A stretch of 64,000 nt of DNA from JAPYWM01 sp964489015 (lineage in GTDB: Bacteria; Bacteroidota; Bacteroidia; SpSt-205): positions 1 through 64,000 of the forward strand of contig CAZAXD010000001.1 in assembly GCA_964489015.1 (NCBI GenBank), read 5' to 3'. Shown here one piece after another: positions 43,563 to 52,535 of this stretch; position 1 is the first letter of the stretch; the number at the start of each line of letters is the position of its first letter. The translations under genes and the position numbers were made by a program. The notes under the pieces were generated by a model. The model searched no databases. It was not told where the DNA came from and worked only from the letters and a program-made list of their open reading frames with translations.

Positions 43563-44112
43563 TGCGCTTTGGAAAGCTGGCGCTTTTGCTGTTTTGCTTC
43601 ATGTGATCGGGGCGCTGGTGATAGACTTCCTACTCTGGAAGAGCGGGTGGGTATATCAGGTCATGGGCGGACAAGCGGCGCTTTTAGCAGGGTGGGTGTG
43701 GTTTCTGGTAGTGGTCTCGGTGGTACTTATTCGGCTCAGGCGACAATACTGGCTAGATCCGCTGCGGGTTTTTATCTGGGTATTAGGCGTGAGTGTGGGC
43801 AGTGCCCCGGTCAAAGCGCTAGGGGACCTGGCTAAAGCTCATTTCCTTCAGGCCGAGTATGATGCTTACCCCGCTAAGCGAGCGGTCAACCTCCGCTCCT
43901 ACCTGCGTTCAAGAGAAGTGCCAGAGGCGCAAATTGATTCGGTCATCACGCTGCAAAATACGCTCTTTGTCGCCTATCGAGCCCGAGAGGAAAACTGGCT
44001 ACTAAGTATGGTAGATCGGCTCAAGGTTTTGGGACTACTGGGCCTGATATTGGGGGCGATCATGGGCCTTCTGGCGCGCGGGGGTGCATTCGGGGGTGGT
44101 AGCGGTGGATAA
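43537..44112 (+). CDS. Membrane protein, possibly DUF4199-like
   Basis: 191 residues. Membrane segments at about 12-35, 45-68, 75-95 and 155-178, with a charged helical stretch between the third and fourth (KRAVNLRSYLRSREVPEAQI). The layout is like DUF4199 proteins of Bacteroidota, but no diagnostic motif is visible. The start overlaps the DUF1599 gene by 26 nt; the end overlaps the convergent recombinase by 53 nt. Confidence 0.62.
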   Translation: MEIRLAPLSALWKAGAFAVLLHVIGALVIDFLLWKSGWVYQVMGGQAALLAGWVWFLVVVSVVLIRLRRQYWLDPLRVFIWVLGVSVGSAPVKALGDLAKAHFLQAEYDAYPAKRAVNLRSYLRSREVPEAQIDSVITLQNTLFVAYRAREENWLLSMVDRLKVLGLLGLILGAIMGLLARGGAFGGGSGG

Positions 44113-44998
44113 GCTCGCGCAGCTCCTGGCCTAGCCATTGGAGATAGTGCTGGGTGGTAACTAGGCTGCTGTGTCCTAGTAAGCGCTGTACTAAGGCCAT
44201 ATCCATGCCAGCCAGGAGTAGATGCGTAGCAAAGCTATGCCGCAGGGCATGAGGGTTTACCGGCTTATCGAGTCCCGCTAGGTGAGCCGCTTCTCGCACA
44301 ATCATATAGGCCTGAATTCGTGTAAGGGCTCCCCCCTTCTGACTTAGCAGGAGAAAGGGCTGCTCTGGGCGATACAGGCTAGGTCGAACGGCTAAGTAGG
44401 CCTCCAGCGCTTCCCGTACTCCTCGACCGTAGGGAACCCAGCGAATCTTTTGTCCTTTACCGTGCACTTCGAGGAGCTCTTCCGTCTCGTGGACGGCGGA
44501 CAGAGGAAGCTGGCAGGCTTCGCTAATCCGTAAGCCGCACCCATATAAAAGTTCCAAGAGGAGGCGGTTTCGCCGTTGATGGCGGCCTGTGAACGGAGCT
44601 TCTACCAGCTTTTGGGCCTCCTCAGGAGTTAGGTAAGTCGGCACTTTACGCCAGAAATGGGGCGTGTGCCAAAAGACGCTAAGATCCTTCGCCAAGTATC
44701 CTTCCTCATAAGCAAAGCGGAGAAAGCTCCGTAAAGCGGAGATTTTGCGCGCCAAGGTGATGCTTTGCCAAGAGGCAGTTCGCGCCAAGTGAGCTAAGCG
44801 GGCTTCTAAGGCCTGTTGGGTGGGAGGCCAGGAATCCGCTGGCAAAAGTGTCTCTAGGTCCTGCGCATAAGCCCGTAGGGTCGCTGGCAAGCGATTTTTC
44901 TGGACCTTGAGATACTGAAGCCAGGCCTGTATGATACCTTTGGCCTTATGTGGCGCATACGTATCCTCCACGGTCCGAATGTACGCTTTATCGGACAA
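44060..44998 (-). CDS. XerC/XerD-type tyrosine recombinase
   Basis: 312 residues. An N-terminal SAM-like core-binding domain (about 20-105) precedes the catalytic domain with Arg in GCGLRISEACQL, HxLRH in NPHALRHSFATHLL, and the nucleophile Tyr in LLGHSSLVTTQHYLQ. Size and motifs fit chromosome-dimer resolving Xer proteins; no phage or integron genes surround it. The start is uncertain: TTG 44998 is the longest choice and overlaps the divergent aroQ by 51 nt; a GTG 27 nt later is also possible. No promoter box is seen. Confidence 0.9.
   Translation of the reverse strand: MSDKAYIRTVEDTYAPHKAKGIIQAWLQYLKVQKNRLPATLRAYAQDLETLLPADSWPPTQQALEARLAHLARTASWQSITLARKISALRSFLRFAYEEGYLAKDLSVFWHTPHFWRKVPTYLTPEEAQKLVEAPFTGRHQRRNRLLLELLYGCGLRISEACQLPLSAVHETEELLEVHGKGQKIRWVPYGRGVREALEAYLAVRPSLYRPEQPFLLLSQKGGALTRIQAYMIVREAAHLAGLDKPVNPHALRHSFATHLLLAGMDMALVQRLLGHSSLVTTQHYLQWLGQELRELIHRYHPRMHPRAPEGP
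44935..44942 (+). promoter_or_regulatory. Promoter box TACCTTTG for aroQ
   Basis: Exact box, 5 nt before ATG 44948; it lies inside the 5' coding part of the recombinase gene. Confidence 0.62.
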
Positions 44999-45385
44999 GG
45001 TCGTAAGCCTGAATGGTACGGCTCGGAACGTTGGCCCGATTTCCTAGCCCAGCTCAAGCTACGCTATCAGGACCGTGTCTCGCTCACCTATCTAGAGAGT
45101 GCTTATGAGGGGCAGTTGGTCGAATGGCTATGGGAAACGGAGCATTATGATGGACTAATCCTCAATCCTGGCGCTTTGGCGCATTATAGTTATGCGATTC
45201 GGGACGCTATAACCGATGTGGGCAAGCCTATTGTGGAGGTGCATGTAAGTCAGATTTACCGGAGAGAGTCTTTCCGTCAGCGTTTAGTTACCGCTGCTGG
45301 CTGTCTGGGTGTGATTGTGGGGTTTGGGCTCTTAGGATACGAGCTCGCGCTCCTGGCGCTGCTCCGCCGGCTCGAGCAGACCTAA
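44948..45385 (+). CDS. aroQ: Type II 3-dehydroquinate dehydratase
   Basis: 145 residues. Third step of the shikimate pathway. The segments ILHGPNVRFIGQ, NPGALAHYSYAIRDAI (catalytic His) and VEVHVSQIYRRESFRQ are the type II signatures; the tyrosine-containing lid lies near KPEWYGS. It is slightly divergent (HGPN for the usual NGPN) but keeps the catalytic pieces. The end overlaps the convergent Wzz-like gene by 54 nt. Confidence 0.92.
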   Translation: MWRIRILHGPNVRFIGQGRKPEWYGSERWPDFLAQLKLRYQDRVSLTYLESAYEGQLVEWLWETEHYDGLILNPGALAHYSYAIRDAITDVGKPIVEVHVSQIYRRESFRQRLVTAAGCLGVIVGFGLLGYELALLALLRRLEQT

Positions 45386-46324
45386 GATACCTGCATAAAT
45401 CCCTAAACCAGAAAAGGCTAAAAAGCCAATTAGACTAGCAAGGGCGATACTCCGCAGCCGCTTGGGGCGATCGGGAAACTCGGCCTTATACGGCTCTTGA
45501 ATCATGAATAGCAGGTTCGGATAAGTGCTTACCGTGAGCCTAGCCACATCGATCCGCTCATAAAGGCGCACATATAGCTCCTGGAGCCGACGCAAGCGAG
45601 TTTCTAGACTTACGACCTGATCGTATCGCTCCAAAGATTCTGGATTGCGTAGCATCAGTTGAATAGCGGTTTGGGTAGGCGCCTCCTGGGCATCGCTCAG
45701 CGTAAAAACCTTATACCTTGTCCGAAAGTCAGCCAGCGTCTTCTCTATCAAACGGAGTTCGGCCTTTAGACTATCTAGCGCAGCAATGGAGTTTTCGAGG
45801 TATTCTTTATATTTAGCCGTTCTCTGACAAAAAGCCTCCGCTTCTTTCAAGAGAAAGAGATTGAGCTGATAGGCCGTATCTGCTGAAATGTCATAGGTTT
45901 TGATTTGAATGGTGGCATTTCGGGTTTTGGTTATTTTTACGTTTTGGTCGATTATGGCTGTTATTCGTTTGCTCTTTTGCCTCGGGCTCAGGTCTTTTGG
46001 GATCTTGTAGCGCCTCATGATGTCAAACTCCCTAACGATTTTTCCTTTCATCTGCTCAGAAGATAAGTAGGCGATGAGCTGGTCTATGTCTTCATACTCA
46101 CCGGGGATGACCTCGCCACCCGCATTGAGAGGTAGCTTCTGGAGGACAGGGGGGATAAATTCGGCTTCACTCAGGTACTCATCAGGGGTGAAGAAGCTTA
46201 GTACGCCAGCTAACGCACCAAATAAGAACGCACCGCCTAAAACCCAAGCTTTGGCCTTCCACCAGTAAATGAGGTAGGGATAAAAGGAGAGTTTCTCGAG
46301 GATCTGGCGACACTGTCGATGCAT
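45332..46324 (-). CDS. Wzz-like polysaccharide chain-length/export protein
   Basis: 330 residues with the Wzz topology: an N-terminal helix (about 22-45, WVLGGAFLFGALAGVLSFFT), a long periplasmic part rich in coiled coil, and a C-terminal helix (about 290-315). The segment QEPYKAEFPDRPKR before the last helix is typical (Pro-rich). Such proteins set the length of O-antigen or capsule. ATG 46324 is fixed by a promoter box 5 nt upstream; a longer frame to 46381 overlaps the gldB end. Confidence 0.85.
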   Translation of the reverse strand: MHRQCRQILEKLSFYPYLIYWWKAKAWVLGGAFLFGALAGVLSFFTPDEYLSEAEFIPPVLQKLPLNAGGEVIPGEYEDIDQLIAYLSSEQMKGKIVREFDIMRRYKIPKDLSPRQKSKRITAIIDQNVKITKTRNATIQIKTYDISADTAYQLNLFLLKEAEAFCQRTAKYKEYLENSIAALDSLKAELRLIEKTLADFRTRYKVFTLSDAQEAPTQTAIQLMLRNPESLERYDQVVSLETRLRRLQELYVRLYERIDVARLTVSTYPNLLFMIQEPYKAEFPDRPKRLRSIALASLIGFLAFSGLGIYAGILGLLEPAEQRQERELVS

Positions 46325-46329
46325 GTTGA

Positions 46330-46337
46330 CAAAGGTA
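46330..46337 (-). promoter_or_regulatory. Promoter box TACCTTTG for the Wzz-like gene
   Basis: Exact box, 5 nt before ATG 46324. Confidence 0.62.
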
Positions 46338-46355
46338 TAAGGTATTTGTATGCCA

Positions 46356-47375
46356 CTAGGGGCGGTAGGCGGCTTTCTCAAAGATTGTTTGATATTGCGC
46401 GAGGGGAAGCTGAAGGAGTTCAGCTAGGGAGAGCTCCTCCTGTTTTTTCATGTACCGACGAACGATCTCATAACCAAAATACCAGCCCAGACGAGGTGGA
46501 GAGTCTCGGCCTAGGGCCTTGGTGAAAGGCTCTTCCCCGATGAAAGGCTGTATATCACTGTACTTGCTGTTATAGAGCTGCGGCATGAGCAGCTTATAAG
46601 CATAACGCTTATTTTCAGTAAGCCACGCCAAGTGGTCGGCCGTGTAAAAGAATCGTAGGGTGTCTGGAAGCTCGGGCAAGAGCTGCTCTAGTGCATAAAG
46701 CTGAATACCATGCCAGATCATGTAGTCGATCATTTTGGGTATGGTACGCGGTGAGAGAAGGGGCATCTTACTGCGAATGAGCCTAAGGGCTACAAAGACT
46801 GGTAAGTGAGGTGGGGTCAGGCGACGCCGAATAAAGTAAGGTAGGTCTGGTGGGTAAAATCCAAATGTGTCAGACAAAAAGTAGTTTAGGCTGATCATCA
46901 GATGGTTGCTGCACAGCTGAACCATATCACGCTCGAGCGTGAGCGCTCCGACGGGCGGATAGCCACTAACGATAGTGACGATAAACGGAAGGCTATCTTG
47001 GGGAAAGTGACGTTTCCAACGCTGAAAGAGTGGCCTTAGTTGATCCGCCAATCGATAATCAGGTGGATAAACCCGTAGCGTGGTATCAATAAGCCATTGA
47101 AAGAGGCTATCTCCGCGAAAAAGGGCTATGTCCTGCTCGTAAATAGAGTCTGGGACCGTGGTATCACCTTCGTAGATACAAGCATAAAAGAAGGCGCGCA
47201 AGCGGAGACTGTCTTCAGGCGAGGCGTAAGCTTTGAGAGCGAGCTCGCCGCGCCATACATTGAGCTCGACGGGTGGTAGGTCCTCTGCCTGCGGTTGACA
47301 GCCACTCAATACAGCCCCAAGTATCGCCGCAAAAGCCACTCGATAGAAAGAAGGGCTAATATAAGTAGTAACCAT
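46356..47375 (-). CDS. gldB: Gliding motility lipoprotein GldB
   Basis: 339 residues. A lipoprotein signal (MVTTYISPSFYRVAFAAILGAVLSGC) leads into a helical domain with the GldB pattern LNYFLSDTFGFYPPDLPYFIRRR and the C-terminal PPRLGWYFGYEIVRRYMKK. In Flavobacterium GldB is required for gliding and T9SS. It overlaps the upstream membrane-protein gene by 70 nt on the same strand; ATG 47384 (3 codons earlier) is equally possible. Confidence 0.83.
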   Translation of the reverse strand: MVTTYISPSFYRVAFAAILGAVLSGCQPQAEDLPPVELNVWRGELALKAYASPEDSLRLRAFFYACIYEGDTTVPDSIYEQDIALFRGDSLFQWLIDTTLRVYPPDYRLADQLRPLFQRWKRHFPQDSLPFIVTIVSGYPPVGALTLERDMVQLCSNHLMISLNYFLSDTFGFYPPDLPYFIRRRLTPPHLPVFVALRLIRSKMPLLSPRTIPKMIDYMIWHGIQLYALEQLLPELPDTLRFFYTADHLAWLTENKRYAYKLLMPQLYNSKYSDIQPFIGEEPFTKALGRDSPPRLGWYFGYEIVRRYMKKQEELSLAELLQLPLAQYQTIFEKAAYRP

Positions 47376-49195
47376 GGCCACCATTCAGAAAGCGGTATTG
47401 TAGTCGGCTGCAAATGTACGAGTGTGTGGGGCGGGAAAGCGCTGACCAGGCGCTCTGACAAGCTATCGACTTGGGCCCATAACCAAAATAAGCCCTGATG
47501 GCGTTCGGAGAGGTAACGCAGGTAGGTGGTATCAACGCCTAGCTGTTGGAATTCCACACTCTGGGCTTGTATCCACAGGGCCCCTTGATAGATGGGTTGA
47601 TTGTCAACTAAAAGGGCGTACGAATGGAGGCCGCCGTTCGCAGGTTTCCAGATGCCAAAGGGCGCTGACAGCGTATCGCAGACCCCATTGGGCTGGCATA
47701 TTCGGAGTTTAGCGCCCGCAGGATATTGACCTATCCATTCAATGGGCTCATAGATGGACCCAGGACTGCGTTTAGGTTGGATAAAGGCCCTCGACTGAAA
47801 ATAAAGTAAGCTCCACTGAGCAAGCTCGAAGAGAAGCGAGTCGAAACTAGCTTGCAGGGGTGGCATGAGGCGGAGCTGCCACCAGCCTTCGCCCAGCAGA
47901 CCCGCCGTCGCATGATTTCCCAAGGTGTAACGATAGGCCCAAGGCCGGCCACCGGGGCCTTCTAAAAGCTCGGCCTGAGGGGCCAGCTCCCCCCGACGTA
48001 AAAGGAGACGAGCCTCACCGCTCAGGGGAAAGCTATAAAGGGGCTCTAAGTGGCGCCACCCCAGCGGCGTCTGAAAGGCCTTTATCAGGGCTTCACTGAC
48101 TGTGGTGCCCCAGACCGTCCAGACTATGCCCGGACCGGCCAGAATACGGCGAACGTAAAACGTGTCTTCTGCTCGAACTGGAAAGTTATACAATACATGA
48201 ATCGCGTAGCGATCCCAGGCTAAGGTGTCAGGATTGGCATTAAAGCCGCTGGGTCTTTTAGCTAGCAGAAGGGTAGTGGGTCCGACCCGCTCTAAGCTTC
48301 GGCGCAGGAGGGCAATGTCCGGGGTGAGCTCACCTGCCCACAGAAGGATGTGAGGCCGAGTGGGGTGTACCTGAACGATCGCCGTGTAAGTATTATTGGC
48401 CGGATTGGGATCGTTGGGGGTCTCCAGGCGAAAGTTTAGAGGGTAAAAACCACTCTCTGGTAGGGTAAGCTGCAGACGATAGCTAGTGGCGTTAGCCGGT
48501 AAGGGCCAGTTGCGCGTCTGACCCGCATACTGCACAATAAGGGTGGCGTTTGTCCGAAGGTTTTCGAGCTGCAGGTGGACCTCGAATGGCTGTCCGGTCT
48601 CTACCCAGCTGGGCCCATAAGCGGTCCGAATGGCTGCGTCTTGGGTGAGGGGACTAGGTCCTACGCCTACAGTCCAAAGTGGACGCGGAAGGGGGGGCAA
48701 GGCCAGGGGCTCATGCGTATTTCGTCCATCCGAAAATAAAACGATAACCTCGGTCTGGGGAAAGCTCTGATACGCCTCTAAAAGAGACCGGTGCAAGGCG
48801 GTTCCCTCCTGGGTGCCTAAGCGCGAGGACCAAGGACGCAGTTGGATGTCAAAGAGCAGCTTTTCTACCACGAAACCCCTTTCTGTGAGCTTATCGGCTA
48901 GCTGCTCGAGCTTCTGACGATAAGAGTCGGGCGTGAGGCTGTCTCCCCAAAAGAGGCTGGCTGAGGCGTCAGCTAAAAACAAAATCCGCGGTCTTTGTAA
49001 AATGGCCTGCGTGTGGCGGTAAAAAGGCTGTGCCAAGAGCCAAAAGAGGGCAGCAAAAGCCAGGGCCCGCAGGGTGCCTAAGAAGAAACGCCAGCCTCGT
49101 CCAAGCTTCACAGGTAAATGCCCGTAAGCCCAAAGACCCAATAAGCCCCCAAGCCCTAGCGCCACAAAGCCTATCAGCCACTGCCACGTAGTCAT
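47306..49195 (-). CDS. BatA-like/VWA-type membrane protein
   Basis: 629 residues. Two N-terminal membrane helices (about 5-25 and 38-58) precede a VWA-like domain (about 65-190) with FLADASASLFWGDS in the place of the MIDAS DxSxS and VIVLFSDGRNTHEP; a beta-sandwich region and a last C-terminal helix follow (WWPWLLLILALLSIEWLL). This layout resembles BatA/BatB-like or CARF-type (glutamine amidotransferase-like) membrane proteins of Bacteroidota; role unknown. It overlaps GT2 by 4 nt (ATGA) and gldB by about 70 nt. Confidence 0.75.
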   Translation of the reverse strand: MTTWQWLIGFVALGLGGLLGLWAYGHLPVKLGRGWRFFLGTLRALAFAALFWLLAQPFYRHTQAILQRPRILFLADASASLFWGDSLTPDSYRQKLEQLADKLTERGFVVEKLLFDIQLRPWSSRLGTQEGTALHRSLLEAYQSFPQTEVIVLFSDGRNTHEPLALPPLPRPLWTVGVGPSPLTQDAAIRTAYGPSWVETGQPFEVHLQLENLRTNATLIVQYAGQTRNWPLPANATSYRLQLTLPESGFYPLNFRLETPNDPNPANNTYTAIVQVHPTRPHILLWAGELTPDIALLRRSLERVGPTTLLLAKRPSGFNANPDTLAWDRYAIHVLYNFPVRAEDTFYVRRILAGPGIVWTVWGTTVSEALIKAFQTPLGWRHLEPLYSFPLSGEARLLLRRGELAPQAELLEGPGGRPWAYRYTLGNHATAGLLGEGWWQLRLMPPLQASFDSLLFELAQWSLLYFQSRAFIQPKRSPGSIYEPIEWIGQYPAGAKLRICQPNGVCDTLSAPFGIWKPANGGLHSYALLVDNQPIYQGALWIQAQSVEFQQLGVDTTYLRYLSERHQGLFWLWAQVDSLSERLVSAFPPHTLVHLQPTTIPLSEWWPWLLLILALLSIEWLLRRYLGLY

Positions 49196-50145
49196 AATTC
49201 GCCCCGGATTAGGTATTGGTGCTTGGTGCTGGCGTTTCTGATGACAAGCTCACCTAAAAAGCCAGCTAGAAATAATTGCACGCCGACCACACCTAGCGCC
49301 AGACCTAGGTAAAACAACGGCTTATCGACGACTTCCCGTCGTACGTGACCATAGAGGCGGAGCGTTGTTAGCTTCTCATAAATGAGCCAGGCTACGACGA
49401 GACTCCCAGCAAAAAAGCACAAGACCCCTAGCCCTCCAAATAGGTGCATGGGGCGCCGCCCAAATCGTACGAGAAAGCTTACCGTCAGTAAATCCAGAAA
49501 CCCATATAAAAAGCGCTCCCAGCCAAATTTACTTTTGCCGTACTTTCTAGGATAATGCGTGACGACTTTTTCCCCGATTTTATGAAAGCCGGAAGCCTTG
49601 ACTAAATAGGGGATATAACGGTGCATTTCGCCGTAGAGGTCTAGGCTTTTGGCGACGGTGGCGCGGTAAGCCTTGATACCGCTATTAAAGTCATGCAAGT
49701 GAATGCCCGTAAAAAGGCGAACTGTCCCATTGAAGAGCCGACTGGGAATCGTCTTGGAGAGGGGGTCGTGCCGTTTTTTTTTCCAGCCGCTCACTAAGTC
49801 ATACCCCGCTTGGGTGATCAGGGCATAAAGGGCTGGTATTTCATCGGGTGAATCTTGGAGGTCAGCGTCTAAGGTAATAATAACCTCGCCCTGGGCCCTC
49901 TGAAAGCCTACATAGAGCGCTGCTGACTTGCCGTAGTTTCGGCTAAAGCGTAGTGCCCGCAGGCGAGTTGGATATTGAGCTTTGAGCCGTTCTAAGGTGG
50001 GCCAGGTCGCATCCGTACTCCCATCGTCGATGACGATAATCTCATAAGCAGGTACCAGCGGCTCGGTGATGCGGGTGATCCAGGCGACCAGCTCAGGCAG
50101 GGATTCGGCTTCGTTATAAGCGGGAATGACAATGGAGAGCTGCAC
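49192..50145 (-). CDS. GT2 glycosyltransferase with two membrane helices (GtrB/ArnC-like)
   Basis: 317 residues. The GT-A domain has VIPAYNEAESLPELV, VIDDGSTDATW and LDADLQDSPDEIP, typical of undecaprenyl-phosphate glucose or aminoarabinose transferases. Two C-terminal membrane segments (about 230-255 and 270-295) fit GtrB. It probably makes a lipid-linked sugar at the inner membrane. The start overlaps the upstream stop by 1 nt. Confidence 0.9.
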   Translation of the reverse strand: MQLSIVIPAYNEAESLPELVAWITRITEPLVPAYEIIVIDDGSTDATWPTLERLKAQYPTRLRALRFSRNYGKSAALYVGFQRAQGEVIITLDADLQDSPDEIPALYALITQAGYDLVSGWKKKRHDPLSKTIPSRLFNGTVRLFTGIHLHDFNSGIKAYRATVAKSLDLYGEMHRYIPYLVKASGFHKIGEKVVTHYPRKYGKSKFGWERFLYGFLDLLTVSFLVRFGRRPMHLFGGLGVLCFFAGSLVVAWLIYEKLTTLRLYGHVRREVVDKPLFYLGLALGVVGVQLFLAGFLGELVIRNASTKHQYLIRGEL

Positions 50146-52466
50146 TATAATCCCAAAATTTTTAGTTCGGTACGGCGGTTTTTCTGTTTATTTTCTGGTG
50201 TGTCATTAGGAGCTATGGGTTGGGTCTCTCCATACCCCTTGGCTACTAGTCGACTCGGATTGATACCCCGAGACACCAAGTAATCTACGACGGCTTGCGC
50301 TCGAGCCTGGGACAAGCGGAGATTGTATATATCCGAACCGTCGCTGTCTGTGTGGCCCGAGATTTCTACACGTAGGGTGGGGTTTTCCTCCAGAAAGCGC
50401 ACGGTACGTTCAAGCTCTTCGATCGATTCAGGGCGGAGCGTGGCTTTGTCATAGTCAAAGTAGATATTTCGTAAAACGAGGGCCTTTTCGGTCTCCAGCG
50501 GAGCTAACAGAAAGTCGCGCTTGAGCCCGGCTTCTGGCACTTGTACCGAATCCCGATAAAGAAAGAAACCTTTTTGCAAGATTTCCACGATGTACTCACC
50601 GGGCGGCAAGCACAGCTTGTAAGCGCCCTGGGCATTGGCGATGAGGGGACGACGCTCGCCGGTGCGCGCTTGGATCAGAGTTACTGCAGCCTTGGGGATT
50701 GGCTTTCGCGTCGCTTGACTCAGGATGAGGCCCTCGATACACGAGCGGGCGGTAGAAGCCGACAAGGCTAAGTCTATTCGCAGCCCTTGGGGATGGTGCT
50801 CTCGGCCTAGTGAGAATAGCCGCCAGGCAGGTTCGTAGTGGGGCGCATTGGCTTGTATCCGGTGATCGGAGCCCAGGGGAATCTCTGCTTCGTAGTAGCC
50901 CTGCTGGTTGGTTGTTAGGTCTTTGAGGATCAGGCCCTCCCGACTGGTGATTTGTACCTGGGCAGCTTGGAGCGGCGTTTTCTTAACGGCATCGGTGACA
51001 TAGCCATACACTTTGATGCGTTGCACGCGCCGAGCCACGAGGTCGACCCGAATGCCATGCTGTAAAACAGAGTCCGGTATCTGTCTAAGCGGTGGAATCA
51101 CGACACGCGCTTCAGCCGGTGGGTAGCCAGGGGCTTGCCCTTTTAGGAGAATATTATGCCGACCGCCTTTTACCTCGAAGCGGAATGGCTTGCCAGGCAG
51201 GAAGCGCTGCCCCTGGATGGCTTCGTCGACGCCCCCAACCCGCTCCATCGCCGTCGTATCAATAAGGGTGACGTTTCCCTCTATCTCTTGTCCCGTATCC
51301 CCATCGAGGATTCGCCCCTGAATGGCGATAATGATCGGCTTAGGTGGGTTCACCGGTATATTGCGATGGACGTTAATGGCATTGTCGTAAATGCTGGTTG
51401 TAATGAAGTCGACATTGTCATCGCCGTTGACATCGCCGATGGTAAGGCTAATCGGCCAGTCGCCCGTTCCGATGCGATGCCTATCCGAAAGCTTACCCCT
51501 GCCGTCGTTAAGATGGATGTTGATGACGTGATCACGAGCCGAGGTTGTAACTACGTCCAGGTCTCCATCTTTATCGAAATCTCCCAAGTACAAGGCAAAG
51601 TTGTAGTTGCCGGCAGGCTGTACGATAGGTTCGTTCCAACGGCCGTAGCCAGCATTGAGGATAGTAATGAGACTGGTGCCCGTGTAAGTGGCCGCTACGA
51701 TGTCCGGCCGGTTGTCTTTATTCACATCTCCGATGCTAAGGGCCCAAATCGAAGGCGGTGTACTGAGGCGCTGGGGCTCGCCGGCATAGGCATTTTTGCC
51801 ATAGTAGACGAGGATAAAAGGCTCTTCGCCGGCGACGATAATGTCAGGGCGTCCGTCTCTATCCACGTCGTCAGCGGTAGCAGTTCGTGGACGATTAGGC
51901 GCATTGAGGACCTTATAAGGCGCTAGGGCGCCGCTACTCGTACGGGTCAATAGGTGTATAGTGCCTGCGTCGTGACAGGCCACGCCGACGTCTAGCTTCT
52001 GATCCCCATTCCAGTCGCCGGTAAATAGATGATGTGGCCCCTTACCTACGCCGATGGAGCCTGTGAGCGGCAATTGCCCACGCTTGTCATTGATATGCCA
52101 CACGACCTTGGCCTCGACGTACGAGCATAATACAATATCCATCCAATCGTCGTCGTTGAGGTCTATGGCGACGGGCTTCCATGGATCTTTGACAGTCTGG
52201 AAAGTTCGAACCCGGGGAAACTCTGCCTTCTGATTATTGATGTATAAAATGAGCTTGCTTTCGCTTCGGCAGGCTACGATAATATCCTCCCACTGATCAC
52301 CTGTAAAATCTGCTAAGGCTGTGCCCCAAGGTGTAGCACACGTAGAAATGGGGTAGTTGGGCAGAAAAACCTGACCTGATATGAAGATAGTGCTGTCTTT
52401 GCCCGAACGGTTGAGGAGTTGAGCCCAAAGCAGTGCGGGCCCGACCAGCCAAAGACTAAGTCGCAT
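50145..52466 (-). CDS. FG-GAP/VCBS beta-propeller fused to carboxypeptidase-like repeats and an OmpA domain
   Basis: 773 residues. A signal peptide (MRLSLWLVGPALLWAQ) precedes about seven FG-GAP repeats (about 40-375; for example NVDRDGRPDIIVAG-like VDRDGRPDIIVAGE and DFDKDGDLDVVTTS with Ca2+-type Asp loops), then carboxypeptidase-regulatory-like modules (about 380-650) and an OmpA peptidoglycan-binding domain (about 660-773; FDYDKATLRPESIEELER, ISGHTDSDGSD, GETQPIAPND). It probably anchors a surface propeller to peptidoglycan. First gene of the operon with GT2, the VWA-like protein and gldB. ATG is 4 nt after a TATTTTTG box. Confidence 0.87.
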   Translation of the reverse strand: MRLSLWLVGPALLWAQLLNRSGKDSTIFISGQVFLPNYPISTCATPWGTALADFTGDQWEDIIVACRSESKLILYINNQKAEFPRVRTFQTVKDPWKPVAIDLNDDDWMDIVLCSYVEAKVVWHINDKRGQLPLTGSIGVGKGPHHLFTGDWNGDQKLDVGVACHDAGTIHLLTRTSSGALAPYKVLNAPNRPRTATADDVDRDGRPDIIVAGEEPFILVYYGKNAYAGEPQRLSTPPSIWALSIGDVNKDNRPDIVAATYTGTSLITILNAGYGRWNEPIVQPAGNYNFALYLGDFDKDGDLDVVTTSARDHVINIHLNDGRGKLSDRHRIGTGDWPISLTIGDVNGDDNVDFITTSIYDNAINVHRNIPVNPPKPIIIAIQGRILDGDTGQEIEGNVTLIDTTAMERVGGVDEAIQGQRFLPGKPFRFEVKGGRHNILLKGQAPGYPPAEARVVIPPLRQIPDSVLQHGIRVDLVARRVQRIKVYGYVTDAVKKTPLQAAQVQITSREGLILKDLTTNQQGYYEAEIPLGSDHRIQANAPHYEPAWRLFSLGREHHPQGLRIDLALSASTARSCIEGLILSQATRKPIPKAAVTLIQARTGERRPLIANAQGAYKLCLPPGEYIVEILQKGFFLYRDSVQVPEAGLKRDFLLAPLETEKALVLRNIYFDYDKATLRPESIEELERTVRFLEENPTLRVEISGHTDSDGSDIYNLRLSQARAQAVVDYLVSRGINPSRLVAKGYGETQPIAPNDTPENKQKNRRTELKILGL

Positions 52467-52470
52467 GGCC

Positions 52471-52478
52471 CAAAAATA
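52471..52478 (-). promoter_or_regulatory. Promoter box TATTTTTG for the OmpA/FG-GAP operon
   Basis: TAnnTTTG match, 4 nt before ATG 52466. Confidence 0.6.
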
Positions 52479-52506
52479 CAGACCTTTGGAAATGCATAGA
52501 AAGTAG

Positions 52507-52514
52507 TACCTTTG
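52507..52514 (+). promoter_or_regulatory. Promoter box TACCTTTG with minus-33 TTTG for the DUF3276 gene
   Basis: Exact box; TTTG at 52485-52488 lies 18 nt upstream. The ATG is 21 nt downstream, so this transcript has a short leader. Confidence 0.65.
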
Positions 52515-52535
52515 GCGTGGCTAACGGATTGGGTT

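Noticed and set aside
44060..44998. XerD-like gene as a phage or integron integrase
   Set aside because: No att-like repeats, cassette array or phage genes; size and motifs fit housekeeping Xer.
51156..51926. 256-codon plus-strand frame opposite the FG-GAP repeats
   Set aside because: Shadow of the repeat gene; repeats keep the reverse frame open, and the product is low in recognisable features.
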